From: Rhodospirillaceae bacterium
Lineage (GTDB): Bacteria > Pseudomonadota > Alphaproteobacteria > Rhodospirillales > JABHCV01
NCBI GenBank assembly: GCA_018662005.1
Contig: JABJHA010000005.1
Coordinates: forward strand, 1-64,000
DNA length: 64,000 nt
Direction of reading: 5' to 3'
Shown here: positions 16,996 to 25,393 of the stretch, piece after piece
Layout: every line of letters begins with the position of its first letter
How positions within the stretch are numbered: position 1 is the stretch's first letter
Notes under the pieces: generated by a model
Databases searched by the model: none
What the model saw: only the letters and a program-made list of their open reading frames with translations
What the model was told of the DNA's origin: nothing
Position numbers and translations under genes: made by a program

Positions 16996-19308
16996 CTATT
17001 TAGATGTCATCACCCAGATGCCATCCCAGTCTTTCGGGGGTTTCTTTTTCAGGAATTTGCAGCGGTCCTCGATATAGGTGTTGGCCAGCTTGTCGTTCGG
17101 GTTGGCCTTGATCGCCTCCTGAAACGACTTGATCGCCTTGTCCCAGTTTCCTTCCCGGTAGTGTTTGCGACCTTCGTTGAAGTAATTGACGTTCTCCATC
17201 AGGTTGGGGAAGGTTTCGTCCGTGTGGTAGTCCAGCACCTCGTAAACGCCAACTGGTTGGGTTTTGCCCTTGACCACCACGTCGTCAATATAGCGGGTGC
17301 GGTAGGTGCCCTTCAGCTTGCCAATGGTGTATTCACTGATCAGGATATGCGCCGAATACTGCTTGCAGGCGCTCTCCAGGCGGGCCGCCAGATTTACCCC
17401 GTCACCGATCATGGTGTAGTCCATACGCTTTTTGCTGCCAATGTTGCCGGCGACGATCTTGCCGGTGTTCAGGCCCATGCCATGATCGACAGGCATCAGA
17501 CCCTTATCAATGCGGGTCTGGTTGTAATCGTTCAGGCGGGTCATCATGGCGATGGCGGCACGCAAACCACGGTCCTCGTCGTCTTCATGGCCGATGGGGA
17601 TGCCAAAGGCGGCCATAATGGCGTCGCCGATGAACTTGTCCAGCATACCGCCTTCGGAAGTAATGCAATCGACCATGATTTCAAAGTATTCGTTGAGGAA
17701 TTCGACGGTCCCCTGGGCGCCCAGGGTCTCGGTAATTGTGGTGAAGGAGCGAATATCTGAAAACAGCACCGTGGCGACGGTATCCAGGCCACCCATCATG
17801 TCGCCACCGTCGCTACCGGACATCATCTGGTCGGCAAGGGTCGGGTCCATATAGCGCGACATCGTTGATTTCATGCGTTTTTCAGAGCTGATGTCCTCGA
17901 TCATGACCATTGAACCGAGTTTTTTCATCTCCCCGTCAACCAGCGGCAGGAAAGTTATGTTGGTCGAAAGCGTTTCAATGGTTTCCTCTTCTTCGGAGCC
18001 GACCACCATTTCGGCGTCCATCATCAGATCAGATTCCTGGGCCTCGTCGACTTTGCGGATCTTGTCCATGACCCAGGCGTTGGGGCCGATGAAAAAATCC
18101 TCCGCCGTTTTATCCAGAATTTCTTCCTTGGTCACTTTCAGGATGCTGAACCCGGCTGCGTTGCAGGTAATGATCTTGCCGTCCTCGTCGGTGGTGATGA
18201 CGGCGTTGGTCATACTTTCCAACATGCTTTCGTTGTAGTTCTTCATGTTCTGGACGTCATCGAACAGCTTGGCGTTTTCAAGGCCAATGGAAACCTGGGC
18301 GGTGAAGGCCTTCAGGCGTTGCTCGTCTTCCTCGGTGAAGGGTCCGCCGCGCCTGTTCAGGGTCTGGGTGACACCGATGGTTTTGCCATCCTTGTTTATA
18401 ATCGGAACACACAGGATTGAACGGGTGAAGTAACCTGTTTGCTTATCGAACGCCGGGTTGAAACGCAGATCTGCGTAGGCGTAGGGAATGTTAATGGTGT
18501 GTCCGCTGGTGAACACGGCCCCGGCGATCCCTAAGTGATTGGGTAAGCGGATTTCACCAATGGAGTCGCCCATGGCGACGCGCGAGAACAATTCGTTGGT
18601 TTTCTCATCATTGAGGAACAGGGTCGAGCGGTCCGCCTGAAGCATCCGGGTTGCTTCCGTCATCACCTTGGCCAGCATGGCGCCCAGGTCAATTTCAGAA
18701 GTTACGTCAGAGACCACGTCGAGGAATTCCATTTCCTTTTCGCGGGTCTTTTTCATTTTTTCGACGAATTGCGTACTTTGCAGGGCGATTGATGCCTGGG
18801 TTGTCATGGCCTCGAGAAGGGCCAGATCATCCTTGGTGAAGCGGCCTTTTTTCTTGTTCAAAACCTGGGCGACGCCGATGACTTCGTTTTTCACCGTCTT
18901 GATCGGCACACACATCATGTTGCGCGTGACAAACCCGGTCTGCTCATCAACGGAACGGTTGAACCATTTGTGCTTGTAAACATCGTGAATAATCATGCCT
19001 TTACCGGTGGTAAAGACATGACCGGCAATGCCGCTGTCGTTAATAATACGGATTTCCCGCTGGAAGTTTCCTTGCGCGAAACGTGAATACAACTCTCCTG
19101 ATTGGGGGTCGTTTAGGAACAACGAGCTTCGTTCCGCGCCCAACTCCCAGGTGCTCATTTCCATCAGTACGGCAAGAACTTCGTCCAGGGATTCAATGGC
19201 GGCGACCTTGCGCGAGACATCCAGCAACATCTCTGCCTGAATCATCCGCTTCTCATCGGAGCCCATGCCCTTTGACGGTTTTTTCGGTGTTGTTGCCTTT
19301 TTTGCCAT
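16996..19308 (-). CDS. GAF-GAF-PAS class III adenylate cyclase
   Basis: This 770-residue protein has no membrane helix. After a basic N-terminus come two GAF domains (about 30-185 and 205-350). Both carry the repeated pattern RSxLFLND...GxxFTSGxxI...TRxxLCVPI. A PAS domain follows (about 365-480) and then a class III cyclase domain (about 515-700; TVLFSDIRSFTTITE and DKFIGDAIMAAFG). A C-terminal TPR-like helix pair ends in PPKDWDGIWVMTSK. It probably makes cAMP in response to a small ligand. It starts 11 bases after the coiled-coil gene and precedes a receiver gene. Confidence 0.92.
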   Translation of the reverse strand: MAKKATTPKKPSKGMGSDEKRMIQAEMLLDVSRKVAAIESLDEVLAVLMEMSTWELGAERSSLFLNDPQSGELYSRFAQGNFQREIRIINDSGIAGHVFTTGKGMIIHDVYKHKWFNRSVDEQTGFVTRNMMCVPIKTVKNEVIGVAQVLNKKKGRFTKDDLALLEAMTTQASIALQSTQFVEKMKKTREKEMEFLDVVSDVTSEIDLGAMLAKVMTEATRMLQADRSTLFLNDEKTNELFSRVAMGDSIGEIRLPNHLGIAGAVFTSGHTINIPYAYADLRFNPAFDKQTGYFTRSILCVPIINKDGKTIGVTQTLNRRGGPFTEEDEQRLKAFTAQVSIGLENAKLFDDVQNMKNYNESMLESMTNAVITTDEDGKIITCNAAGFSILKVTKEEILDKTAEDFFIGPNAWVMDKIRKVDEAQESDLMMDAEMVVGSEEEETIETLSTNITFLPLVDGEMKKLGSMVMIEDISSEKRMKSTMSRYMDPTLADQMMSGSDGGDMMGGLDTVATVLFSDIRSFTTITETLGAQGTVEFLNEYFEIMVDCITSEGGMLDKFIGDAIMAAFGIPIGHEDDEDRGLRAAIAMMTRLNDYNQTRIDKGLMPVDHGMGLNTGKIVAGNIGSKKRMDYTMIGDGVNLAARLESACKQYSAHILISEYTIGKLKGTYRTRYIDDVVVKGKTQPVGVYEVLDYHTDETFPNLMENVNYFNEGRKHYREGNWDKAIKSFQEAIKANPNDKLANTYIEDRCKFLKKKPPKDWDGIWVMTSK

Positions 19309-19319
19309 ACGTCTAAACC

Positions 19320-20042
19320 CTATTTGCGTTTTTTCGCTTTTGCGGATGTCTTGCGGGGTTTGTTCCCGATTTCCAGTTTGTCGCGAAATTCACTAATGAT
19401 TGCATGAAGTTGAGATATTTCATCGCGTGAGTTTGTGTTCAGTGTCTGGATTTTATCTTCGTATTCAATACTGATCTTGTCGAGCTGGTCGCGCAGGGCG
19501 CCAACGGCACTTTTAAGCTGGATGATTTCGTCAGTACCGTTGGCAACGGCTTCTTGCACGGCCTCGTCTTTTTCAAAGCGAAGATTTTCAAGTTCCTGAC
19601 GCAAGGCGCTGATGGTATTTTTGAGTTGTGTGATTTCATCATTGGCATGGGTGACGGCGTTCTGAACTTCTTCATCCTTCTGGAAGCTCATATTTTCCAG
19701 TTCGTCGCGCAGGGCCTGGGCGGCCCTTTTTAACTGGATTATTTCGTCATTGGCATTGGCCGTGGCGTTCTGGACGTCTTCCTCGCCTTGAAAGCGCATG
19801 TTTTCCAATTCCTGGCGAAGTGCCTCGACGGTGTTTCTCAGTTGCACCAGTTCGTCATTTGAAAGAGAAACGGCTTCCTGTATGGCCGCATCCTTCTGGA
19901 AGTCCATGGCTTCCATATTGTCGCGCAAGGAATCAATCGTGATTTTCAAGTGCCGGGCAGTCGCCTGGGCTTCCAGAAGCTCAGCATTTTCGCCATCATC
20001 CGGATGATCATGTTTTTGGGCATTAGCGCTGCGAGCGTTCAT
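19320..20042 (-). CDS. Coiled-coil protein made of 36-residue tandem repeats
   Basis: I do not recognise a family for this 240-residue protein. After a 25-residue polar start come five full 36-residue repeats (26-61, 62-97, 98-133, 134-169, 170-205) and a partial sixth (206-226). A basic tail ends in KAKKRK. Each repeat follows NDEIxQLKxxxxALRxELENxxF-(Q/E)KDExVQxAxxxx, strongly predicting a long coiled coil. There is no signal peptide or membrane helix. It is first in the row that continues with the GAF cyclase 11 bases later, so a scaffolding role in that signalling complex is an inference. Confidence 0.85.
   Translation of the reverse strand: MNARSANAQKHDHPDDGENAELLEAQATARHLKITIDSLRDNMEAMDFQKDAAIQEAVSLSNDELVQLRNTVEALRQELENMRFQGEEDVQNATANANDEIIQLKRAAQALRDELENMSFQKDEEVQNAVTHANDEITQLKNTISALRQELENLRFEKDEAVQEAVANGTDEIIQLKSAVGALRDQLDKISIEYEDKIQTLNTNSRDEISQLHAIISEFRDKLEIGNKPRKTSAKAKKRK
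19428..19967 (-). repeat. Five tandem 108-bp coding repeats
   Basis: The DNA encoding residues 26-205 of the coiled-coil protein consists of five 108-bp units (36 codons each), with a partial sixth beyond. The units are clearly related at protein level but diverged in DNA, so the array is old rather than a recent slippage product. Confidence 0.85.
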
Positions 20043-20233
20043 GTTTTCTGGCCTTTTTCGGTCCCCTGACGGACCGCCCCATTTGGTGCCGTTCTTGTGC
20101 GGCAGTCGATTGTCTCATTTTTGACCAATTTTGCCAGTCTTTTCAAGGGCGTCAAGCAACGGATCGTTGCAATGACTGGTTCTTGCCCGGCATTTATGGG
20201 ATCGTAGGATAGGCTAAAGAGGCGGCACGGGAT

Positions 20234-20611
20234 ATGGACGATCTGATTCTCGCCGATCTGGTTGGTTTGTGGCATGGCCTGTTCGTGTTGTTCGTTGTCG
20301 GCGGGCAATGCCTGATTTTGATTGGCTGGCTTAGTGGCTGGAGTTGGACCCGGGTGCGGGTTTTTCGACTGTTGCATCTGGCCGCCATCTGTTTTGTCGT
20401 TCTCGAATCCTGGTTCGCCATTCCTTGTCCGTTGACCATCATCGAAGCGGACCTGCGCGATAGCGGGGCCGAGATTTCATTTATCGGTTACTGGCTGGAC
20501 CGACTACTTTACTTTCAGGCTCCAACATGGGTGTTTACAACCCTTTACAGCCTGTTTGGCTGTCTTGTTGTGATGACGTTCTTTTTCTATCCACCCAGAC
20601 GTGGAGATTAA
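20234..20611 (+). CDS. DUF2784 family membrane protein
   Basis: The 125-residue inner membrane protein has four hydrophobic helices (about 4-32, 40-60, 75-92 and 97-118). The pattern LADLVGLWHGLFVLFVVGGQ and LESWFAIPCPLTIIE is characteristic of DUF2784. The function of this family is unknown. It stands alone between the divergent coiled-coil gene and the DUF1538 operon. A GGGA/AGAGG stretch precedes ATG 20234. Confidence 0.85.
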   Translation: MDDLILADLVGLWHGLFVLFVVGGQCLILIGWLSGWSWTRVRVFRLLHLAAICFVVLESWFAIPCPLTIIEADLRDSGAEISFIGYWLDRLLYFQAPTWVFTTLYSLFGCLVVMTFFFYPPRRGD

Positions 20612-20679
20612 GGTTGTTGCTTGCTATAAATAATTATTGAATCCTCCGACGGCGTCTAAAACGGTGAATCGATAACAAG

Positions 20680-21414
20680 ATGATAAGCGCACTTGCTGAT
20701 TTTCTGAGACTCCTGGCCGGATCCATGCGCGATCTTTTGCCGATCATCCTGACCGTCGCTTTCTTTCAGATTGTCGTCCTGCAACAGCCGTTTCCCAACC
20801 TTGATGAAGTTCTTATCGGCCTTGTTTTTGTGGTCGTTGGCCTGACCCTGTTCATTCAGGGACTGGAAATGGGCTTGTTCCCGCTAGGCAATGACATGGC
20901 TGAAGCCTTCGCCCGCAAAGGTAGCCTGTTGGCGCTTCTGGCCTTTGCCTTCTGTCTTGGTTTCGGCACCACGGTGGCCGAACCGGCGCTGATTGCGGTT
21001 TCTGCCGAGGCGGCGAAAATAGCCTCGGAAGCCGGAATCATCGCAACCAGTGAAGAAGCCAGGGCTTCGTATGCAAACAGTCTGCGGATCATTGTCGCCC
21101 TGTCGGTTGGCATGGCCTTGCTGGTTGGCGTCTTTCGTATCCTTAAAGGCTGGCCAATTTATTATTTCATTATTTCGGGCTATTTGTTGGTGATCGCCAT
21201 AACGCCTTTCGCACCGGCGGAAATCGTTGGCATCGCCTATGACGCAGGCGGGGTCACAACATCGACCATTACGGTTCCCCTGGTCACGGCACTGGGGGTT
21301 GGCCTGGCCCAGACGATTCGCGGCAGAAACCCGATGACCGATGGTTTCGGTCTGATCGCTCTGGCCAGCCTGACACCGATGATTTTCGTGATGATTTTCG
21401 GGATTTTGGTGTGA
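20680..21414 (+). CDS. DUF1538 membrane protein, first subunit (UmpA-like)
   Basis: The 244-residue membrane protein has about six to seven hydrophobic helices. It carries the DUF1538 hallmarks [18 protein letters not shown] (about 90-107) and [21 protein letters not shown] (about 185-205). Paired DUF1538 proteins have been described as a two-component Na+(K+)/H+ antiporter (UmpAB). It overlaps the second DUF1538 gene by 4 bases (ATGA-type junction), and the two proteins are clear homologues. The pair probably forms a heteromeric transporter. The ion specificity here is not known. Confidence 0.85.
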   Translation: MISALADFLRLLAGSMRDLLPIILTVAFFQIVVLQQPFPNLDEVLIGLVFVVVGLTLFIQGLEMGLFPLGNDMAEAFARKGSLLALLAFAFCLGFGTTVAEPALIAVSAEAAKIASEAGIIATSEEARASYANSLRIIVALSVGMALLVGVFRILKGWPIYYFIISGYLLVIAITPFAPAEIVGIAYDAGGVTTSTITVPLVTALGVGLAQTIRGRNPMTDGFGLIALASLTPMIFVMIFGILV

Positions 21415-22214
21415 TGGAAATGTTCACGCTGTTTCTGGATACTGCCCTGGCGACATTCACAGACGTGCTGCCCATCGCCGCCGTGCTGTTGGGGTTCCAG
21501 ATCGGGGTGTTGCGGCAAAGACCAAGAAACTTATCGCGTATTCTGGTTGGTCTGCTCTACGTCTTGCTGGGGTTGACCTTCTTTCTGGTCGGGTTGGAAA
21601 AGGCCCTGTTTCCCGTCGGCAAGGCGATGGCTCAGCAGTTGACCAATCCGGAATTTATTGGCGTCGCCGCGGATGCAACGGTGATCGAATGGACGTCGTT
21701 TTTATGGGTTTTCGCCTTTGCCTGGATGATTGGATTCGCGACAACGATTGCCGAACCTTCGCTGATTGCGGTGGCGTTGAAGGCCGAAGAAATTGCCGGT
21801 GGCAGTTTGACGGCCTGGGGTTTGCGCCTCGCCGTTGCCCTGGGGGTGTCAGTCGGGGTCACCATCGGTGCTTACCGGATCGTATCGGGGGATTCACTGG
21901 GGCTTTATATCATGGCCGGATACGCCGTCGTCATCGTACAGACGTTCTTTGCATCGAAAACAATTATACCCCTGGCATACGATTCAGGTGGTGTGACGAC
22001 GTCGACGGTAACGGTGCCGGTGCTGGCCGCACTGGGGCTTGGGTTAGCCGTCGCCGTGCCGGGACGCAGCCCGCTTCTTGACGGTTTTGGGCTGATCGCG
22101 TTTGCAAGTGTGTTTCCTATTATAACGGTGTTGGGCTATGACATTGTGTCAACGTGGTTCCTGCGCCGGAAGAAGTTGAAATCTGAAATTACCGAAGAGG
22201 AGGTGGGACAGTGA
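21411..22214 (+). CDS. DUF1538 membrane protein, second subunit (UmpB-like)
   Basis: This 267-residue paralogue of the preceding gene repeats the two motifs: [25 protein letters not shown] (about 104-120 for the core) and [21 protein letters not shown] (about 184-204). It has about seven hydrophobic helices and a charged C-terminal tail ([18 protein letters not shown]). It is coupled to the first subunit by an ATG overlap at 21411 and to the PII-like gene by a GTGA overlap at 22211. The tail could be the contact for the regulator encoded next; that is inference. Confidence 0.85.
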   Translation: MMEMFTLFLDTALATFTDVLPIAAVLLGFQIGVLRQRPRNLSRILVGLLYVLLGLTFFLVGLEKALFPVGKAMAQQLTNPEFIGVAADATVIEWTSFLWVFAFAWMIGFATTIAEPSLIAVALKAEEIAGGSLTAWGLRLAVALGVSVGVTIGAYRIVSGDSLGLYIMAGYAVVIVQTFFASKTIIPLAYDSGGVTTSTVTVPVLAALGLGLAVAVPGRSPLLDGFGLIAFASVFPIITVLGYDIVSTWFLRRKKLKSEITEEEVGQ

Positions 22215-22561
22215 ACCTGAAATTAATTATGGCCCTGGTGGCCGACGATAAAACCGAACCGGTGCTGGATGCGGCGCGTGCGGCAGGCGCGACAGGGTCG
22301 ACCGTTATCACCAGTGTCCGCGGTGAGGGCCTGGAGCCGGTTAAAACATTTCTCGGCCTTGAGGTTGCGGCCAAGCGCGATGTTCTGATGTTCATCGTTG
22401 CCGCCCCCAAGGCCCGTGAAATTCTTGAAACCATTAACGAGGCTGGCTGTTTCGATGATGAGCCGGGAAGCGGCATCGCCTTCCAGCTCAGTATTGAAGA
22501 CGCCGTTGGTCTTGGCTCACAGGCGGATGCCATCAAGCAAGAAATCGAGGAGTCGATATGA
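22211..22561 (+). CDS. PII-like nitrogen-regulator-type protein
   Basis: The 116-residue protein has a ferredoxin-like PII fold pattern: an N-terminal strand LKLIMALVADDKTEPVLDAAR, helix, strand GATGSTVITSVRGEG and a C-terminal AFQLSIEDAVGL. The classic uridylylated tyrosine loop of GlnB/GlnK is absent, so it belongs with PII-like trimers that sense other ligands. A GAGGAGG ribosome site precedes the GTG start at 22211. The coupled position after two DUF1538 transporter genes suggests it gates that transporter. Confidence 0.85.
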   Translation: MNLKLIMALVADDKTEPVLDAARAAGATGSTVITSVRGEGLEPVKTFLGLEVAAKRDVLMFIVAAPKAREILETINEAGCFDDEPGSGIAFQLSIEDAVGLGSQADAIKQEIEESI

Positions 22562-22965
22562 ACGACATAAGTATTATCAAGGTAGGCGAAGTTATGACGC
22601 CGGATGTAAAAACAATCGAAGGCACACAGACCGTCGATAAAGCCATTGAGATGATGCGTTCCTCGGGGGTCAGTTCACTGGTCGTTGATCGTCGCGATGA
22701 TGATGATGAATACGGCATGGTCGTGGTCTCCGATATTGCGACCAAGGTGACTGGCCCCGACAAAGCGCCGGAACGGGTTGGGGTTTATGAAATTATGACC
22801 AAGCCCGTGCTTTCGGTATCCGAAGACATGGACATCCGTTACGCCGTCCGCCTGCTTAGCCAGTTCGGACTGAGCCGCGCCTTTGTTACCGATGATCACA
22901 GACGTTTAAAGGGCATTGTCACCCTGCGCGACATGGTGCTGCGACACGGTTCGGAAAATACCTGA
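22558..22965 (+). CDS. CBS-domain protein
   Basis: The 135-residue protein has two CBS motifs (about 8-62 and 74-130; KVGEVMTPDVKTIEGTQTV and YEIMTKPVLSVSEDM). Such pairs bind adenine nucleotides such as AMP or ATP. There is no further domain. It overlaps the PII-like gene by 4 bases (ATGA at 22558) and ends the four-gene operon. Two regulator genes in one transporter operon suggest control by both a small ligand and energy state; the last point is inference. Confidence 0.88.
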   Translation: MNDISIIKVGEVMTPDVKTIEGTQTVDKAIEMMRSSGVSSLVVDRRDDDDEYGMVVVSDIATKVTGPDKAPERVGVYEIMTKPVLSVSEDMDIRYAVRLLSQFGLSRAFVTDDHRRLKGIVTLRDMVLRHGSENT

Positions 22966-22974
22966 CGGAAGGGG

Positions 22975-23195
22975 CAAGGTTATCCCCGGGTTCCACAGGG
23001 GTGTGGATTGTATTGGTCTTGTCGAAGGCATTCGACAGGCGTATTGTTTAATCAGTTTCGAGGCTCAGGGTGGACCGCAAGGAAGACTAGGAAATTCGGA
23101 ACATTCAGCTTTCCCAGGGCCCTTTCGGGGGATGAAGGAATTCTGAGGAGAGGCGGCCTCGCCGGGAAACCGGCCCGGGCGCCTTTTTCTTTTTT
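22975..23195 (+). ncRNA. Possible small RNA or long 3' leader ending in a terminator
   Basis: This stretch of about 220 bases between the CBS gene and the DUF1289 gene has no convincing reading frame. It contains a perfect 7-bp hairpin (TGTCGAA/TTCGACA at 23020-23037), several G- and C-rich inverted stretches, and a terminator at 23151-23195. I compared it by eye with RNase P RNA, tmRNA, SRP RNA, 6S RNA and common riboswitches and found no convincing match. It may be an sRNA or only a structured operon tail. Confidence 0.3.
23151..23195 (+). terminator. Rho-independent terminator
   Basis: An imperfect hairpin has an inner CCGG-GAAA-CCGG stem and outer AGGCG/CGCCT arms (23151-23183). TTTTTCTTTTTT follows. 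It ends either the DUF1538 operon transcript or a separate small RNA. Confidence 0.75.
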
Positions 23196-23259
23196 CAATA
23201 TTGAACGGCTGTGAAGGCTCTATCGCTTAAAAGATTGATAAGCCTCGCTGGAGCCAAAG

Positions 23260-23469
23260 TCAGGAAGCCCGCCGCCTTGTGCGCCGGCGTTTTTTGCCGC
23301 CTGCAGATTCACGGCGCTCGCGTGAACGGTTGAGAATCTCAAATCGGTCATCATCCCCGGCTTCTTTCCAGCTTTTTATCTCTTCCTTTGTTCTCCAGCA
23401 TCCGGTGCAAAAAGTACTTTCGGGATCAATTTTGCACACAGAAATGCAGGGTGATTCAATTTTATTCAA
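23260..23469 (-). CDS. DUF1289 small cysteine-rich protein
   Basis: This small cytosolic protein of about 69 residues has the DUF1289 pattern ESPCISVCKIDPESTFCTGCxRTKEEIKSW, with four cysteines suited to binding metal or an Fe-S cluster. A very basic C-terminus (KKRRRTRRRAS) follows. The TTG at 23469 (MNKIESPC) has CGGAG six bases upstream and gives a family-like N-terminus. A longer frame from TTG 23541 exists, but its extra residues are not family-like. The function of the family is unknown. Confidence 0.8.
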   Translation of the reverse strand: MNKIESPCISVCKIDPESTFCTGCWRTKEEIKSWKEAGDDDRFEILNRSRERRESAGGKKRRRTRRRAS

Positions 23470-23629
23470 AGGATTCTCCGGGCTTACAGGTTGTTGCGAG
23501 CGACATTGCAGGAATATTGGTGGTTGGTAAAACAATATCAATAAAATGTTTTTTTCTATTCAACTTGCGCGATAACAAGTCACATGTTCTTGTTGCTTCC
23601 TTAGGTAGAAAGGAAGGAGCACTTGTGCC

Positions 23630-24406
23630 ATGACTGTTATAAAAGGCGATGGCGTTGACAAATCCGAATTGGGTTTGAGAATTTTTCAACTCACCGGTTT
23701 TGCGAAGGACAACGGCGCCCATTTACAATACCTGACAGATTTTGAAGATTATAGAAGTGTCGTCGAGGAATATTCAGAAGTGGGGGCGGTAACGGGGATT
23801 CTTGATAACAGGATTTCCAGGATTGGTCCCGAGAACGGTTTTTGGGTCATCGCCACCAACGATGCCGCCAAACTTATCCATATCCAGGCCGTGCGCTATG
23901 AATATTTAAAGGGCCAGACATTGTCCCAGCACTGGCTGAACGATCCGGCCATGTATGCACCGGCCTGGCTGGATATTGATTTTCACAAGAGTGATTTTGA
24001 TACCGCCCCGATCACCCACGAAATTACCGGGGCCGTCTGTTACCACGCTGATTTCTGGTTGGATAAGGAATACCGCAATTTGGAACTTGCTTCCCTGCTT
24101 TCCAATTACGCGATGGTGCTGTCATTGGCCCGCTTTAATCCGGCGTACTTTTACGGCTTCATGGCGGCAAGGTTGGTCAAGCAGGGGTGGGCCTCAAGGG
24201 CGGGATATCTTCATATTCATCCGTGGGCTCCGCGTTGGTATATCAGCAACGAGGATGAATTTTATGACGAATATCTGGTTTGGGTGACTGGCCAGGACCT
24301 GAACGATCTATGGTCATCCGGCAAGCGGGATACTCAGGTTTTGGGACAGGTTGCACAACACGTCGACACCTTCCCGACCGTCAGCCATGCGATGGAGAGT
24401 AATTAG
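23630..24406 (+). CDS. Unrecognised protein, possibly GNAT-like
   Basis: I do not recognise this 258-residue soluble protein. It has no signal peptide. Its central part (about 60-200: GFWVIATNDAAKLIHIQAVRY, then ITHEITGAVCYHADFWLDKEYR and LASLLSNYAMVLSLAR) has the strand-helix rhythm of an acyltransferase. No clear acetyl-CoA loop is seen. It is rich in Trp and Tyr. AAGGAAGGAG precedes ATG 23630. Its last 93 bases overlap the convergent gene at 24314-25204, so both genes probably share their 3' ends. Confidence 0.75.
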   Translation: MTVIKGDGVDKSELGLRIFQLTGFAKDNGAHLQYLTDFEDYRSVVEEYSEVGAVTGILDNRISRIGPENGFWVIATNDAAKLIHIQAVRYEYLKGQTLSQHWLNDPAMYAPAWLDIDFHKSDFDTAPITHEITGAVCYHADFWLDKEYRNLELASLLSNYAMVLSLARFNPAYFYGFMAARLVKQGWASRAGYLHIHPWAPRWYISNEDEFYDEYLVWVTGQDLNDLWSSGKRDTQVLGQVAQHVDTFPTVSHAMESN

Positions 24407-25204
24407 GCGCTCGTAGTTAAGCCAGAATGGTTCCTGTTCGGTGTCTTCCATCAGCGTTCTGATGTGTTGCAGGTGTGGTTCGCCGGTTTCCAGTGTTTCA
24501 TGCATGGCAGCCGAGATTTTGCTCATGAATTCGGCCGTTTCCTGTTCCGACTGGCTGGCAGAATGCTCACCAACGGCCAGGTTCGCCCATTCTTCTCCAT
24601 AAATCCTGGCCGAGGGCGTTTGATCGCCAATCCACGAAAAAACCAGTTCGTCTTCCCGTTGATTGAGTTGATAAATCAGGGTGTGGGGCAAGTACGCAGA
24701 AAGGGTATCTTTGGCGACATTGTCAAATTTTCCCTTTGCCTTGTCCCATATCTCATAACCGCGCCGGATAAGCGGGGAGGCATTTTCGATGTCCGAAAAA
24801 TCGTGGTTATCAATCATTGTCGGGTGAAGGATGGCGATGGTGCGGTTACTTTGAACCTGCATAATCCGCTCAATGGCGTCTTTACGGTGTTTGTAGGTCT
24901 CGCTAACCCAACCGTAATAGAAAAAATATAGTTTAACGGGAACATCTGCCTGACAGTGGGTCAGGCGATCAACGACAGAAGCCAGCGCTTCATCTGCTAC
25001 TTCTGTGGTATCCCACATAATATCGATTCGATTGGCCGTGGCACTGAGCTTTACCTGCCCAAGGTGACGCAGAAAAACACTGTCCAGCGAGCTGTCGATT
25101 GACTCCGCCGGATTTTTGTCGCCCCTGTCATCAACCCACCACTGTCCCAATCGGGGAGCCTGGCCGAAGTTTGACGTGTCGTCTCTCAATTCTGGGCCCC
25201 TCAC
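24314..25204 (-). CDS. Unrecognised protein with PAS-like C-terminal half
   Basis: The 296-residue soluble protein begins at GTG 25204; a start a few codons later is possible. The part from about 30 to 160 is unrecognised. The segment from about 165 to 285 (YLPHTLIYQLNQREDELVFSW, ARIYGEEWANL, FWLNYERLITLHRMADG) resembles the PAS_5-type sensory fold often found alone in Rhodospirillales. That is a pattern-based guess. It shares 93 bases with the convergent gene 23630-24406. A 140-base gap separates it from the upstream end of the next locus. Confidence 0.7.
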   Translation of the reverse strand: MRGPELRDDTSNFGQAPRLGQWWVDDRGDKNPAESIDSSLDSVFLRHLGQVKLSATANRIDIMWDTTEVADEALASVVDRLTHCQADVPVKLYFFYYGWVSETYKHRKDAIERIMQVQSNRTIAILHPTMIDNHDFSDIENASPLIRRGYEIWDKAKGKFDNVAKDTLSAYLPHTLIYQLNQREDELVFSWIGDQTPSARIYGEEWANLAVGEHSASQSEQETAEFMSKISAAMHETLETGEPHLQHIRTLMEDTEQEPFWLNYERLITLHRMADGREGVDVLCNLSQNLSIPLAG

Positions 25205-25393
25205 ACAACCAATATGCTTTGATTCTCTTCCGCTGATAAACTTATGAGGTAATCATCAAACAGAAATTATGCCTTTAGCAATAGTTATTACGGATTTAGA
25301 AACACATTGACCCATTTTTGCGTCGCTTAATTTTTCCGATATGCCATGATAATGCGCGTGCAAAAAGTGTCAGAATTAATCAGGAAAAGAGCC

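Noticed and set aside
22975-23195. SRP RNA, 6S RNA, tmRNA, RNase P RNA or a riboswitch
   Set aside because: One short part (ACCGCAAGGAAGACTAG) recalls the SRP RNA GGAAGGAAGCAG core, but the flanking loop sequences and pairing do not fit. No signature of the other RNAs was found.
25346-25393. Longer N-terminus for the D-cysteine desulfhydrase-like enzyme
   Set aside because: The extra 16 residues are not family-like, and ATG 25394 has an AGGAAAAG site just upstream.
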